A stretch of 64,000 nucleotides of DNA from Thamnaconus septentrionalis (lineage: Eukaryota; Chordata; Actinopteri; Tetraodontiformes; Monacanthidae). A model generated the notes under the pieces. It saw only the letters and a list, made by a program, of their open reading frames with translations. It had not been told where the DNA came from and searched no databases. Location of the stretch: NCBI GenBank assembly GCA_009823395.1, contig CM020501.1, positions 21,753,861 through 21,817,860 of the forward strand. Direction: 5' to 3'. A program made the translations under genes and the position numbers. Below are positions 37,707-48,996 of the stretch, one piece after another. Every line of letters begins with the position of its first letter. The first letter of the stretch is position 1.

Positions 37707-39235
37707 AGCCACGTTTTCCAAAATTCCACTCAAAAATTTGCTGGGATGTTCAGTGGTTGCAGTCATTGATACCTGCTCTCCTGCTTCGCCATAGAAGTCT
37801 CCATGCGGCCTCATTGTTGTAGTGTGAAAAGTGGCTGTGCCCGCACAGGAAATGGAAGTGTACACATTGAATCAGTGCGTCTTTGCCAATTATTGTTGAA
37901 GTAGCAGATCACTCCTACTTTCTGTCTGCTGCATTATGTTGGCATACCTGTCATGCTTTATTAATCCCCCTGTGTTGACTGCATTAAGTGTGTTTTTTGA
38001 AGTAAGTGCTTTGTTTATTGAGGCGGTTGTCATTATTTATTGAACGGCCACTAGAGTGCGGATCAGCGCAAGGTTTCATCCTTCAAGACAGTTTTTCCTG
38101 ACCTCTGTCTCTCCTTGCTTCTCTGGAGGTTTTAGTTGCCTTCCTCTTGATTGTGCAAAGTGTTTGAGACACCTTTGGTTGTGATTTAGCACTTTACAAA
38201 TGAAAGTGGACTCATTGATTGTATAATTGCTCAATTCAGGAATTTAATCAATGCTGTGATGTATATTTTTCAGTTATTTTTTTTGTTTTTATTTAAGCTC
38301 AGTCACTTTTATGTTCACTTGTGATTTATTTCATTTCATATTGAGCTACAATAACTTCATATTATAATTATTTCATTTTTATGTTGAGTTAAAAGAAAGT
38401 TCATTTTGAAATCGTACTAAAAACAGTCTAAAAAGAATTGCACTATTTACATTAACAGTTAAAAGGAGAATTATGCTATTTACAGTTAAACTGAAGAAGT
38501 TATTTGAAAGACATTATTATTATTGTTGTTCTGAATACTTGAATGTATTTGTTGAAGATTTAATGTTCTTTATTTGGTATAAAAGAAAAGATATTGTGAA
38601 GGCGTAAACAGGAAACGGTAATTAATTAATTTGTCCCTAGTAAGACGTTGCTTTAGGGCACAGTTAATGGGGATCCTGCTAAAATGGCTAACAAATCCAA
38701 ACTATTATTTATATATTTGTATATAAAAAATGTACACGCATAAATATATGATAGCTTGATAAAGAGGATGTATCACTTTTCATAAAAAAATAAATAAAAT
38801 AAAAATCAAGTCCCTAGGCTTCATTTGTTTTTTGGACTATGTCAGATTTGTTCTTAAAGTCTTTCTGTACGGCTGTAAAGCCATTAATATATGCCACCTC
38901 ATATTTTCTTAGTTTGATGGACTAAATCTAAGGTTTATTTGCAGCAGTGTCTTTCAAAGCTGGGCTGTCAGTCTGTTCCTTCAGTCTCTTTGTCTCGAAC
39001 CTGTCCATTTTGTACTACCCAGGCTAGCTTATAACCCTTAGAACTCCGCTGGTGCGCGGGCACCCTCATGGGACAGCGTCGGTACTTTGCAGAATATCTC
39101 AGGAACCACACAACAAAACTTATTTGGGAAAATTGCTAACCTAAGCATACTCTTTGGGCGATCTATGGTGAGCTCGTGGCAATTCTAGGCTTTTGAGAAT
39201 GTTAAGTCGTTAAGTGCGGCATTTTTTCCATAATC

Positions 39236-39400
39236 TATAATATGAAGCCACGTTTTCCAAAATTCCACTAAAAAATTTGCTAGGATGTTCAGTGGTTGCA
39301 GTCGTTGGCACCTGCTCTCCTGTTTCAGTGACTTCCTGGAGTGTAGCGTTTCCACGTGGCCTCATTGTTGCGGTGCGAAAAGTGGCTGTGCCTGCGAAGT
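39236..39400 (+). repeat. Third partial copy of receptor 3' flank
   Basis: Begins ATAATCTATAATATGAAGCC and continues CACGTTTTCCAAAATTCCAC, matching the sequence that covers the stop codon and 3' UTR of receptor gene 2 (37696-37830) in the same orientation. No upstream exon accompanies it, so it is a fragment near the axis of the inverted duplication. Confidence 0.7.
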
Positions 39401-40988
39401 GACTTCGCAAAACAGAAAATGGCCCCTGTCTTAGAATATTGAATACAAAAGTTCATATTAGCTATGCAAGCGTCATCCCAGGATGCACTTGCTGATTGGT
39501 CCAAGACAGGATTCACAGTTTCTAATGTATTCATTCTTTGGAAAAAATTTTTAAAAATCTGCAGGGTCATTCATTCAATACTTTTATGTTTAAAAATGCT
39601 TTGAATGCATGATGCCTTGGATGTGAGTGAAAAATTGTGTCAGTCTTGATGTGATCAGTTCCTGAATATTTTTTTTCCCACCCATGCTCCATGCAGAAAA
39701 GAAACATGGTCTCAGATTCAGATTCAACTGACACCCAAAAAGACAGAGGCCATCGGCCAGACTATAAGAACAAATCTGATATTTTCCAATAAACAAATGA
39801 AGCCTAAGAACTTGATTTTTACGATAGGCTACACATCTTCTTTATTATGTTATTATATATTTAATCACATATATTTTGCATATACAAATATATAAATAAT
39901 ACGTTGAAATTGGTTGCCAATTTAGCAGGATCCTCATTAACTGTGCCCTAAAGCAGTGTCTTAGTAGGGACAAATTAATAAACCATCCAAGTAATTATGT
40001 GTGTGAAAAAGCAGTTCAGGGTAAGAGCTTATGCAATGGTACACCACTCAAATTGCGAGGCCAAGGATATGAAAGCTTCTTCTCGTTTATTTAATGACAG
40101 CCATGTAGTCTTGTCTTGGCAGTGTTGAAGTGAACATATATGTGACTTGATATATGAGCTTGAAGAAAAACAAAAAACTAACTGAAAAATATACATCACA
40201 GCATTGATTAAATTCATGAATTAAGCCATTATACAATCTATTGTGGTCACAATGCTGGATTTCACACTTCAATACGATATTTTGAAAAACATTGATACTG
40301 GATACGATTTTCAATACCAAATAAACCACAGAGATGTGCAATTTTTTTATTTAGAGAAAAATAAAAAACTTTTTCTTGAGGTTTTAACTTGTTTTTTTTT
40401 TGTCATTTTATAAACAGATAGTCAAGCATTTAAAACAATAGGCAATTGGTTTCTATTCATTTTTAATTTTGCAGTATCAAAAAATATTGATATACTGATA
40501 TTTTTGACAACCCTAATACAATCAATCAGTCCACTTTCATTTGTAAAGTGCTAAATCACAGCCAAGGGTGTCTCAAAGCACTTTGCACAATCAAGAGGAA
40601 ACCTACTGAAACCTCCAGAGCAGCAAGGAGAGACAGAGGTCAGGAAAAACTGTCTTGAAGGAGCAGATCCGCACTCCAGTGGTGGTCCAATAAATAATGA
40701 AACTCAATAAACAAAGTACTTACTTCAAAAAACACACTTAATGCAGTCAATACAGGGGGATTCATAAAGCATGACAGGTATGCCAACATAATGCAGCAGA
40801 CACAGAGAGTGGGAGTGGTCTGCTAGACAAGGACAGACCGATTCAATATGTAAATTTGTGCAATGCAGTGCAGTGAATCCACGTGGAGACTTCTGTGGCG
40901 AAACAGGAGAGCAGGTGTCAACGACTGCAACCACTGAACATCCCAGCAAATTTTTTGAGTGGAATTTTGGAAAACATGTCTTCATATT

Positions 40989-42138
40989 TGTTATGTCCCG
41001 TCTAGGGGAACCGAGAGCGTAACATGTTGGACACCTTCCCCCACTCCCAAGCCTTATTCAATGTCTCTCAAGGCGATTAGCGAATTGAACAAATTACATT
41101 TATTAACCAATGATAATGAAATAAACAATACAACTTAACCGTAAGGCAGCAATGGCTTCAGGGTGGGCCCAGGCCAAAATAATAAACAAAACTCCAACTA
41201 ACTCCAGCTGAGAACTGACTAATGAAAGAAAGACAACCCAAATACAGAAATACTAAACTCCCTAAATAGTTAATAAAACAGGAGAAAAGGGGAACAAAGA
41301 AAGTGGCAGCCCACCCCTACGGCTGCGTGCACTAACACAGGTTCAGAACTAAACTAAGGAGTTGGGAGCGGAGGAGGGATGACCGTCAGCTGGCTCGACT
41401 GCTCCTCCTTTTCTGCTGTGACACGTCCAATCAGCAGCTGAGATCCAGCACCGCACATGCAACGCGTCATCCACTCATCGACACATACACACAGACAAAA
41501 GCTGTGTCTCAATTCAGGGTCTGCATCCTTGAAGTACGCATTTTGAAAGGAAGTTGCGTCATAGCACTGCGCGAAGGCTTGTCCCAATTCCCAAGGGTGC
41601 GTAGGACGCTCAAAATGCGTACTCGGAAATTCGCACTCGTTTTAGCCGATTCCGAGACTGCACCGCTACTATCCTGAGCATACTTATGTATCCCATGATG
41701 CTTTGCGTTCTGCTGCAAAGCATCGTAGGATCCTGGGAAGTCAGCTGAAATTAGCGGCACGTACTGGTAAAGACACGACATATAAATTTAAATATTGAAG
41801 TTTTGCATAAAGTATCCAGTTTTTAACGTAGGATTTTAATTATCTGATCATCCAACGGCATCGTTAGATGACTAACCAATGGCTAGCTTGATGCTATAAA
41901 AACGTCACTTCCCGGGGTTGGCCAGCAGGAGGGAACAGCGGTGACGAAACGAGGAAATACGCCGAAGGCTAGACCGTCCCTGGTGGTTACCGGGGAGGCG
42001 GGTTTGCTCCGTCCTTCTAGGCTGGGTACTCGAAGAACGCTTCCTTCAAACTGAGGACACTCTGTTTGAAGGGTGCAGACCCTGAATTGAGACACAGCAA
42101 AAGAGAGGGACATCTAGACCCACCCGTGGGCTATAACA
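40989..42138. mobile_element. Solo LTR (with nested MITE) in receptor gene 3
   Basis: Starts TGTTATGTCCCG and ends GGGCTATAACA, so it has TG...CA termini, and is flanked by a 5-bp duplication ATATT (40984-40988, 42139-42143). These are hallmarks of a retroviral/Gypsy-type LTR. Without the nested MITE it is about 550 bp. No internal gag or pol was seen, so it is read as a solo LTR. AATAAA motifs occur inside on the plus strand (about 41118, 41272). It interrupts the last coding exon of receptor gene 3. Confidence 0.7.
41501..42098. mobile_element. MITE nested in the solo LTR
   Basis: 598 bp with long inverted ends: GCTGTGTCTCAATTCAGGGT at the left (continuing CTGCA) and its exact reverse complement at the right. 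Outside both ends is AAAA, too simple to define a target duplication. No coding capacity; superfamily not assigned. Confidence 0.8.
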
Positions 42139-43333
42139 ATATTTTAGACGAGTGATGGCTTAATGATTTCTTCTGACAGAGCTTTTTCCTCCAGGCTGCA
42201 CCTGTATGAACACACAGAATGGTTGGATAAAATATATATAGACATCATGACTTCCACAAAATGTCAATGACCACAAAGAAAGCAATGAGAACACAGGAGA
42301 ATTTCTCATCTCAGGTGGGATCTTTACTAAAGGTTGACTATGGATTTTTGTACATCTCATGGACTCCGAGAAGTTTAAGTGGATGTCATTCTGCAGGAAA
42401 TGTGATCTCAGAGGTGTTCGGAGCCGTTTTTTAACTTTTATAGATAGACAACAGAAGGATGTAGGAACTCACCAACAACAATGAGAACAAAAGTGATCAT
42501 CAACGCCAATGCAACAGCTGGAAAATTAGCAGCATCTAGAAGAAGAGACAATTCTGAGGTCAACGGTCATCTAATCAACAGTGATGGACGGTGAGGAACG
42601 CCTTCCTGGAGAGCGTTTACCTGCGCGGCTCTGGTCAGCAGCTCTGGTTGAAGGACTCGCTGTGCTGGGAACTTCTGTGGTCCTGTTGACTGTTGACAAC
42701 AAAACAAACAATAACTTCACTCCAGGTGATCTGCAGGTGTATTGACACTGGTCTTTCAAAACACAAAACTGACTCTTGTGTGATTTTACTCAGTGTTCTC
42801 ACCAACATTGAGCTGGAATGTACAAACACATCCATCATCTGGGATGTAGCTCTCGTAGGGGCCACTGTCTGAGGGGCGCACTGAGGAGATGAGCAGTGAC
42901 AGGTTCCCCCACTGGAGACCCCTGTGGTTCACACTCATCCGGTTAGCGTACTCATCCGACTGTGGATCATCCTTCTGATCCCGGTAGACGAAGACAATAT
43001 ATCTCGGGTCATTTCTCAGGTCAGGTCTCTTCCAATCCAGGGTGGAGGTTGACAGGTTGATCGGAGGGTCCGTGTGACACAGCAGCAGGACGTCATCACC
43101 AGAGATTGCCTTAACTTCCTTGTGTGTTTGTGTAGCCTGAATCGTTCCTAGACAACGCAGACAGCAGAGTTTATAAACATATGCTATACTACTGAAACAC
43201 ATTGGACAAAAGGTAAATTCTCTCTTCCTCACTCTCCCCCCATCTTATCAAATTTCCTTCTTTTATCAACTTGCATACAATCATTAAAAGGTGCACAAAG
43301 AGTGATTTTGAGCACTCCAACCTTTCAATATGG

Positions 43334-43419
<86 letters not shown>

Positions 43420-44741
43420 ACACCAGTGGCGGCTGCTGGTCTTTCAAGGAGGGGAAGCTCATTTTCGTCCTACATCATAAAATGCATTTGTTTACTTATA
43501 CGTAAATTCCTAAATTCCTTTCAACGTTGCTTTCTGTGACCCTGTTGTAACAACTACACGTCTTTGACCAGTGTCCCCTCAACTGCCATCAGAGCTAGGC
43601 TGCCTAAACTGCCTTGATCCATTGTGTTACGAGTTCAAGACTTGAGCTGCTCCAGTCGATGACACTAAAGACAAGATTGTACAGCTGAGGTATTGCACTG
43701 TCCAACTCCATGTCTTTCAAGAGATCACACAGCTTTTGCTCTGTTGCCCTGCAAGTCCTGGTTTGAATGTAGGGCTTGAAGATCAGACCTCAGTCTCTCT
43801 GAATCAAAGCCATAACTTTTTGGGACACTCGTATTATCTGCCATTCCGTTGAAGCTTGCTGGCAGCGAGCTCGCTAGCTGGAGCGACTGCGCGAGGCTCG
43901 TGTGAAGTGTGACCGCCCGTGAGTGCTTTGTGACGGGGGAGAAACACCGGAACCTGGCGCTGTGTCAGAAGTCAGAGTCTCCAAACACAAGCAGCGACAG
44001 TCTACAAAAACACCAGAAATAGACGCTAGAATTGTCGCTGGACATTTTTAACAAGTCGCTGATTCTGAACAAAAGATGAACGCGTTCTATCGCACATTTA
44101 ATCAATGAAATGCACACACAACAGTAAATATTTGACCACTGACGCAACAACTGAACACAACGGCGGGAATTTAAAAACACCGGCAGCAGCTGTAATGTGA
44201 ATGAATGTGAATGTGACCGAACGTGACCCTCTGATCGCGTGATGCAACAATTGAGCACAACGGCGGCAAAACGGAAGAATTAAAAACAAAACACCGGCAG
44301 CAGCTGTAAGAATAAACAGAAAAGCACCGTCGTGTCTCACAAACCGCTCGACGGATCGGTGTCTGTCGAATATCCAACGTCAAACTAATTTCACCGCGGT
44401 GTCTAAGGGGAGGTTCGCCGCTACCTGAGGCGTTTAGAGCGACGGAGGTAACTACCTTAGCACGACACCGGCAGTCGAAAATAAGAAGATAATTTCACGT
44501 GTTTCCAGAACGACCTCCCTCGAAAACACAGCGTAAACATCAACAACAATAACAAAAAACAAAAACAAACACACGAACGTCAAATACATTTGTCCGCGCT
44601 GAAACCAGACGAGACACGAAGTCACACGAATCAAAGTTTGATCCGTAAAAGACAAGTCGAAGTCGAAATCAAGCACTTACCAGAACATAATTGGAATAAC
44701 ATAAGAAGAGCACAGATCCTGTCAACGTCCGTAAAGACCAT
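42131..44741 (-). CDS. Ig V-set single-domain membrane receptor 3
   Basis: Predicted 202-residue type I membrane protein, inverted partner of receptor gene 2. Exons in reading order: 44741-44681 (signal peptide, hydrophobic core ICALLMLFQLCSG), 43147-42803 (V domain, 345 bp), 42689-42621 (stalk), 42535-42473 (transmembrane, shortened: ANFPAVALALMITFVLIVVG), 42201-42131 (tail, TAG). All introns are phase 1. The V domain keeps DDVLLLC, TLDWKRPDL and WGNLSLLISSVRPSDSGPY, with YESYIP lacking the F-strand Cys and later Cys (GCVC-TFQLNV). The last two codons and the TAG stop lie inside the solo LTR that begins at 42138 in the gene's direction. The signal exon is assigned from its phase, donor and hydrophobicity. 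Confidence 0.82.
43337..43404. repeat. (TA)n microsatellite
   Basis: About 33 TA units passing into TG, in the first intron of receptor gene 3. Confidence 0.95.
44142..44309. repeat. ~100-bp local duplication
   Basis: Two diverged copies (44142-44196, 44243-44309) sharing GCAACAA-TGA-CACAACGGCGG and ACACCGGCAGCAGCTGTAA. It lies in the first intron of receptor gene 3. Confidence 0.75.
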
Positions 44742-45010
44742 TCTCTCCAGCTTTACTGCGCACTGTTTCCAGCTTTTCCCGGTACTGCAAGACAAACTGA
44801 GTCCTCTGATTGGCTCAGAGCTCAAACAGTGAGGGAACTGGTGATGTCCCGCGACTGTCGCACAACACGGAAGACCACGGGACGAGCTTCGTTACTGAGC
44901 GGCGTAAAAAAAAAATACTGCGTTTCAACTCGCAAATGCCACAGTAAACGGCGACATTTAGTCAAAAATCTTTAACCATTCGTATTCGTCGTTTTAAACA
45001 TTTGTGTGTA

Positions 45011-45586
45011 GGGGAGAGCGGGGCTGGCTGTCACATCGCTTATGACAGCCACAACAGAGGGCGTTGTAATGTGATATTGACATCAAAAAACAGTTAAGAC
45101 TCTGTTACACACCAGGAGCGAATTTGCGAGGCGAATAACAAACTTCTTGAAGTCAATGCAAACTTCCACACCGGAGGCGAAAAGGCGAACGGCTTGACCT
45201 CTGACTATGTTGATGACATCAAGTTTTACCCAGTGAAAAAAAAAAAAAAATCACCTGGTTCAAATTCATGTTTCAAAGACATGGGGCATCAGTGAGTACT
45301 ATTAGTATTCATTTTTAAACACATGTGGTGTCTGTAGCTTTAATAAAAACTAAAAAGTTAGGTGTTTTAAAATCACTTTTTACTGAAACCTAATCACAAT
45401 GTGTCAGAGTGTCTTTGTTAATGGTTAATTACCACTTTGTTATGATAGTTGAAAAATGAAAGGGATGCACATTTCAAGCCAAGACCATAAGACTCCATTT
45501 AATGAAGGAATGACTATTGAAATGTGTTTAGATGATGAGCAATTCACACAAGAGTAAAAAGTGTGACAACCAGCCCCGGTCTCCCC
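45011..45586. mobile_element. TA-flanked MITE (mariner-like)
   Basis: Inverted ends GGGGAGAGCGGGGCTGGCTG (continuing TCACA) and its near-perfect reverse complement, with TA on both sides (45009-45010, 45587-45588). A TA duplication suggests the Tc1/mariner group. No coding capacity. Confidence 0.75.
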
Positions 45587-46702
45587 TAAACAAAGTTGCT
45601 GTACATGAAATTATGTTTTTGCGCAGATGTGAGTCGGTGACATAGTAGTTTGTTGTCACAAGTCCAAAGGTAAAGCTCATGAGTGCATTACGAATACAAG
45701 TCTGATTTATGTTGCTACGAGTTCTCAGTGACGAACATGAATTCACATTTGAAGGTTGTTGGGAAACACTGAACTGATGCAACATGGACGGGTGGGTCCA
45801 CCGACAGGGGCATTTTATGTTTTTTGTACCTTATTTTTCTAAAGCATGACAGCTATGGCCAAAACGCACTCGTTCCCTACTAGCTCCTTGTTCTAGGGAG
45901 TTCTATTTAGCCAACTATACATCGCACTCATTAGCTAATTCAAAAAACAAATAAAAACTTTCGGATACTACTCTTCATTTTCCTCCAGATATAACAACAA
46001 ACCTTTTCATAAGGATCCAAACAAGTTTTGCTTCAACACTGAATTTGGAACAAGCAAAGCTTAATACTATACAATAAATAACTTAATATTGCAGCAGCAT
46101 GAGGTTGCTGTGACTACTGTCAATAGAGGAGAGGGTGCTTCTGGTTCCTGTCCTGACTGACGCCCCAAAATACCAGGAAAGCATTCTGGGATTTGTAGTA
46201 TTAACTGTACATGTGCTGTATAATACATTCGGTTCAGCTCTTGCATTCATTTGATAATGCCTCACAATTACACTGGGGGTCAAATTTGGCCCGTGGACCA
46301 GAGTTTGACAGCTATATTATATAGTGAAAACCGATGTTCACTCAGGATTTGGACACTATTGAGCAAGGGGGCAATTTAAGTTACAGCCTGTCTGTCTTTA
46401 GCCATGGCCAGCCTTCTTGTCCAGAAAAAAGCAATGCATTTTGGGAATTGGCGGCACTAGCTGTGATAATGCAAAAAGGTTGGAAAAAAAAAAAGAAGAG
46501 ACATCTTCGGGTAAAGTCTAAACAACAACAGTTAAATATGTTTGAAACCACTAAAATGTCTCCCAAAAATCTGTAGATCACTATCATACACAGTCCCAAA
46601 ACAAGTCCCCTTGTGACAGTTGTTTTCTTTCAGCAGACAAAAAACAGGTATTTGAGAGAAGAGATCTGTTACTATACACGTGTGTGATTTAGTCAGACCA
46701 AG

Positions 46703-48368
46703 CAGTGTTGGGAAATTTCACTTTCTACCTGAACTAGTTCAAAGTTCAGTTCACACATTTTAAAATGAAGTAGTTCAGTTCATCGTTCATAATTCTACAT
46801 TTTGAACTAAAGTTCATGGTTCTCAAAATTGAACTAATTTAGTTATTTTCTTCTCCAATACTTTGCCGCGAGGTACTATTTGTCTATTATTGACAGAGCC
46901 CATGTCGAACCACAGACAGCAATTATTCTATTAATTTTAACACCGAAACTATGTCAGATTAATCTTCATTTATAAGAGGACAGCCCTCAGAATACTGGCA
47001 TTTCCCTAATGCTTTATTCATTCCACAGTAGCAGCAACTGGAGCGTTCATATCTAGAGTATATTTTCAGAAACATGAGGAAAAACCTGCTGCTTGAATGG
47101 TCTTTAGACTCTTTATTATGAATACAAAATAAATGACTATAGTCCTTAAGGTACTTTTCCAAACCTACCTGGAAACAGTTCACATCAAATATTTCAGTCA
47201 TACTAAAAAGGAACCTAAACGAATACTGGAAAACTATACCAGCCCTGGCATACAAAAAATAAAGGTGAAAGGTCTAAATTGCAGTAGGCATTACTATTTA
47301 ACAACAAAGTCAAGAAGATGTGCCGACATAACACACAACACAATCTGAGGTAGGAACCAAGCTAGTGTTGTCAACTTCCATTCAAAAAAATAAAGGAGGC
47401 CTCCCGCAGTGCTCAGGGCCATGACCATCTACTACCCACCAGTAGTGTCAGATGTATAAGTGGGACAGTCAGAGTTGCTAAGAATGAAAGGTTCATAGAA
47501 GAGTCCATAGGAACGGCTTGGGGTCATTTTTGACCCTACTTATTGAAGGGTGGGGTAATGATACAACAACTGAAATTTCTTAAAATTAATAAAATAAAAT
47601 AAAATAAAGAAATTAAAATAAAAATGCAAATGGCCTCAGGTCACAAACCTTTTTTTTTTTTTTTTATGAGGAATGCCTGTGGGGTCATTTTTGACCCCAC
47701 GGGTTGTGTGCATCTAAGGGTTAAAAAACGTATAGGGATCAAGGTCCCGTAATAATGCAAGATTGTTTGGCTGCAGACAAACTCCGTCCCACATTGATTC
47801 GAAACGGGACGCACCATTTCACTGTCAAATACGGGACATTTCTGTATTTTAAGGGACGGTTGACAACTCTTAACAGCTGTGGTAGGAAACTAAGGTTGTA
47901 AGTCAAAGTACAATATTCAAAGTGCAAAACTTTTAAACATTTATATTTTTCAAGCCAGCTGCATTACCGTCTGGGTCGTTGATGACTTTTCCATAAAATT
48001 CTGTCAAACAGTCAAATGAGTTTGAGCGTTCAGAGCTACTCGTGCTGCCTCGTCCATGCATATCAGGAAGTTGTTGTGACGACTGACAGTGACTTATTTG
48101 TTGGCGCGAAAGGCAGGCAGCTTGCGGTTGCCAGATTGGGGGGTTTCCCGCGAAATATTAAAGCCCGTTTACGGTGTGTTTTAGCTGGGGTTTCGCCTGG
48201 ATGGCTCTGGGCACCTGGCACACGCGTGAACAGAGTTTTAAACACCACTCACAAACGCCAGAATTAACGCGTTCAAACGCAACTTAACGAACATTCCGTT
48301 CACGTTCGCCCAAAATATGAACGAATTCATGAACGATCGTTCGTTGAACGCGTTCGGACACAACACTG
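46703..48368. mobile_element. hAT-type non-autonomous transposon
   Basis: 1666 bp, starting CAGTGTTGGG and ending CACAACACTG, flanked by a perfect 8-bp duplication AGACCAAG (46695-46702, 48369-48376), the hAT signature. The sub-terminal regions are rich in GAACT and GTTCA motifs. No transposase frame seen. Confidence 0.88.
47365..47870. mobile_element. Possible element nested in the hAT
   Basis: About 506 bp with inverted ends GTGTTGTCAACT and the complement of GGTTGACAACTC. The interior has two copies of GGGTCATTTTTGACCC-like palindromes and an AAAAT-rich stretch. No clear target duplication. Confidence 0.45.
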
Positions 48369-48379
48369 AGACCAAGTAT

Positions 48380-48545
48380 TTAAACTTACCCGATCGGGAA
48401 CTGCGGGAATCTTCATGGTTACAACTGTCCGCGAGTGGGTCTGGGCCATACTACTGACACTGAAACAAGTGGGCGGTGAACGTCATTTTCCCGCCATCCT
48501 TTTTCCCGCCACACAATCAAGAGCCAAGGCGGAGTAACTGAAACC
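48380..48545 (-). other. First-exon-like block, right copy
   Basis: Inverted homologue of 34277-34437: GTTACTCCGCCTTGGCTCTT, CCCACTCGCGGAC, then a short frame MKIPAVPDR ending at a good donor (CGG|GTAAGTTT). It marks the outer end of the inverted duplication. Same open question of function as the left copy. Confidence 0.5.
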
Positions 48546-48546
48546 G

Positions 48547-48645
48547 CAGTCATTCATTCATTCATCTTCCATACCCGCTTCTTCCCGAGCTCAGGGTCAC
48601 GGGGGTCTGCTGGAGCCTTTCCCAGCTGTCATTGGGCGAAGGCTG
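48547..48645 (-). mobile_element. L2-type retroposon tail fragment
   Basis: The minus strand reads CAGCTGGGAAAGGCTCCAGC, GACCCCCGTGACCCTGAG and ends GATGAATGAATGAATG, the same family tail as 33577-33920 in mirrored orientation. Confidence 0.8.
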
Positions 48646-48990
48646 AAACCTCCGAACAGCTGGTGACTTCAGCAGAGTGGAAGAACAGTAAGCAGCATAA
48701 CACTGAAAAACGTCACAACCAGCGCAGAACCAAGCCGATTATGCTCCAAGCGTTTCACAGTACATGTTCAATCAAATGCTTTAATTTGAACACCTGCTTG
48801 CAAATGTTGCTGCATATGCCCGTTCATATGAATACTCACCAAACGTGTTAAAACCCAGGTTGTGGTTTCAGTACAGTTAAGTATAAGTATTTATTTGCCA
48901 AATATGTCATATCGTCTTGATGGGACTTTCAAAGGCAGACAGGAAGTGAAAATAAATGGCACACCAGCTCCCCTTTTGTACCCCGTATTT

Positions 48991-48996
48991 TTTATT
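48991..48996 (-). terminator. wipf2 polyadenylation signal (candidate)
   Basis: AATAAA on the minus strand, 2.0 kb past the wipf2 stop. It is the farthest plausible signal before the receptor block. Confidence 0.5.

Larger units (their letters stand above)
34277..38760 (+). repeat. Left arm of the receptor inverted duplication
   Basis: Holds the first-exon-like block, receptor gene 2 and its 3' flank. Matching landmarks in the right arm run in reverse order and orientation: V exon 36652-36996 against 43147-42803, stalk 37110-37178 against 42689-42621, 3' intron block 37490-37650 against 42370-42195, 37707-37812 against 40985-40870, 38049-38210 against 40690-40530, and 38620-38690 against 39980-39915. 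The limits are estimates from visual matching. Confidence 0.75.
39850..48545 (-). repeat. Right arm of the receptor inverted duplication
   Basis: Mirror of 34277-38760. It is longer because it carries a solo LTR with nested MITE (40989-42138), a TA-flanked MITE (45011-45586) and a hAT element (46703-48368). With the last two removed, the distance from the first-exon-like ATG to the signal-peptide ATG is about 1.43 kb, against 1.36 kb in the left arm. Confidence 0.7.

Noticed and set aside
46083..46330. Possible hAT end with GTCAAATTTGGCCC and GTGGACCAGAGTTTGACA
   Set aside because: Resembles the sub-terminal part of a common fish hAT family, but I could not find the second end or a target duplication.
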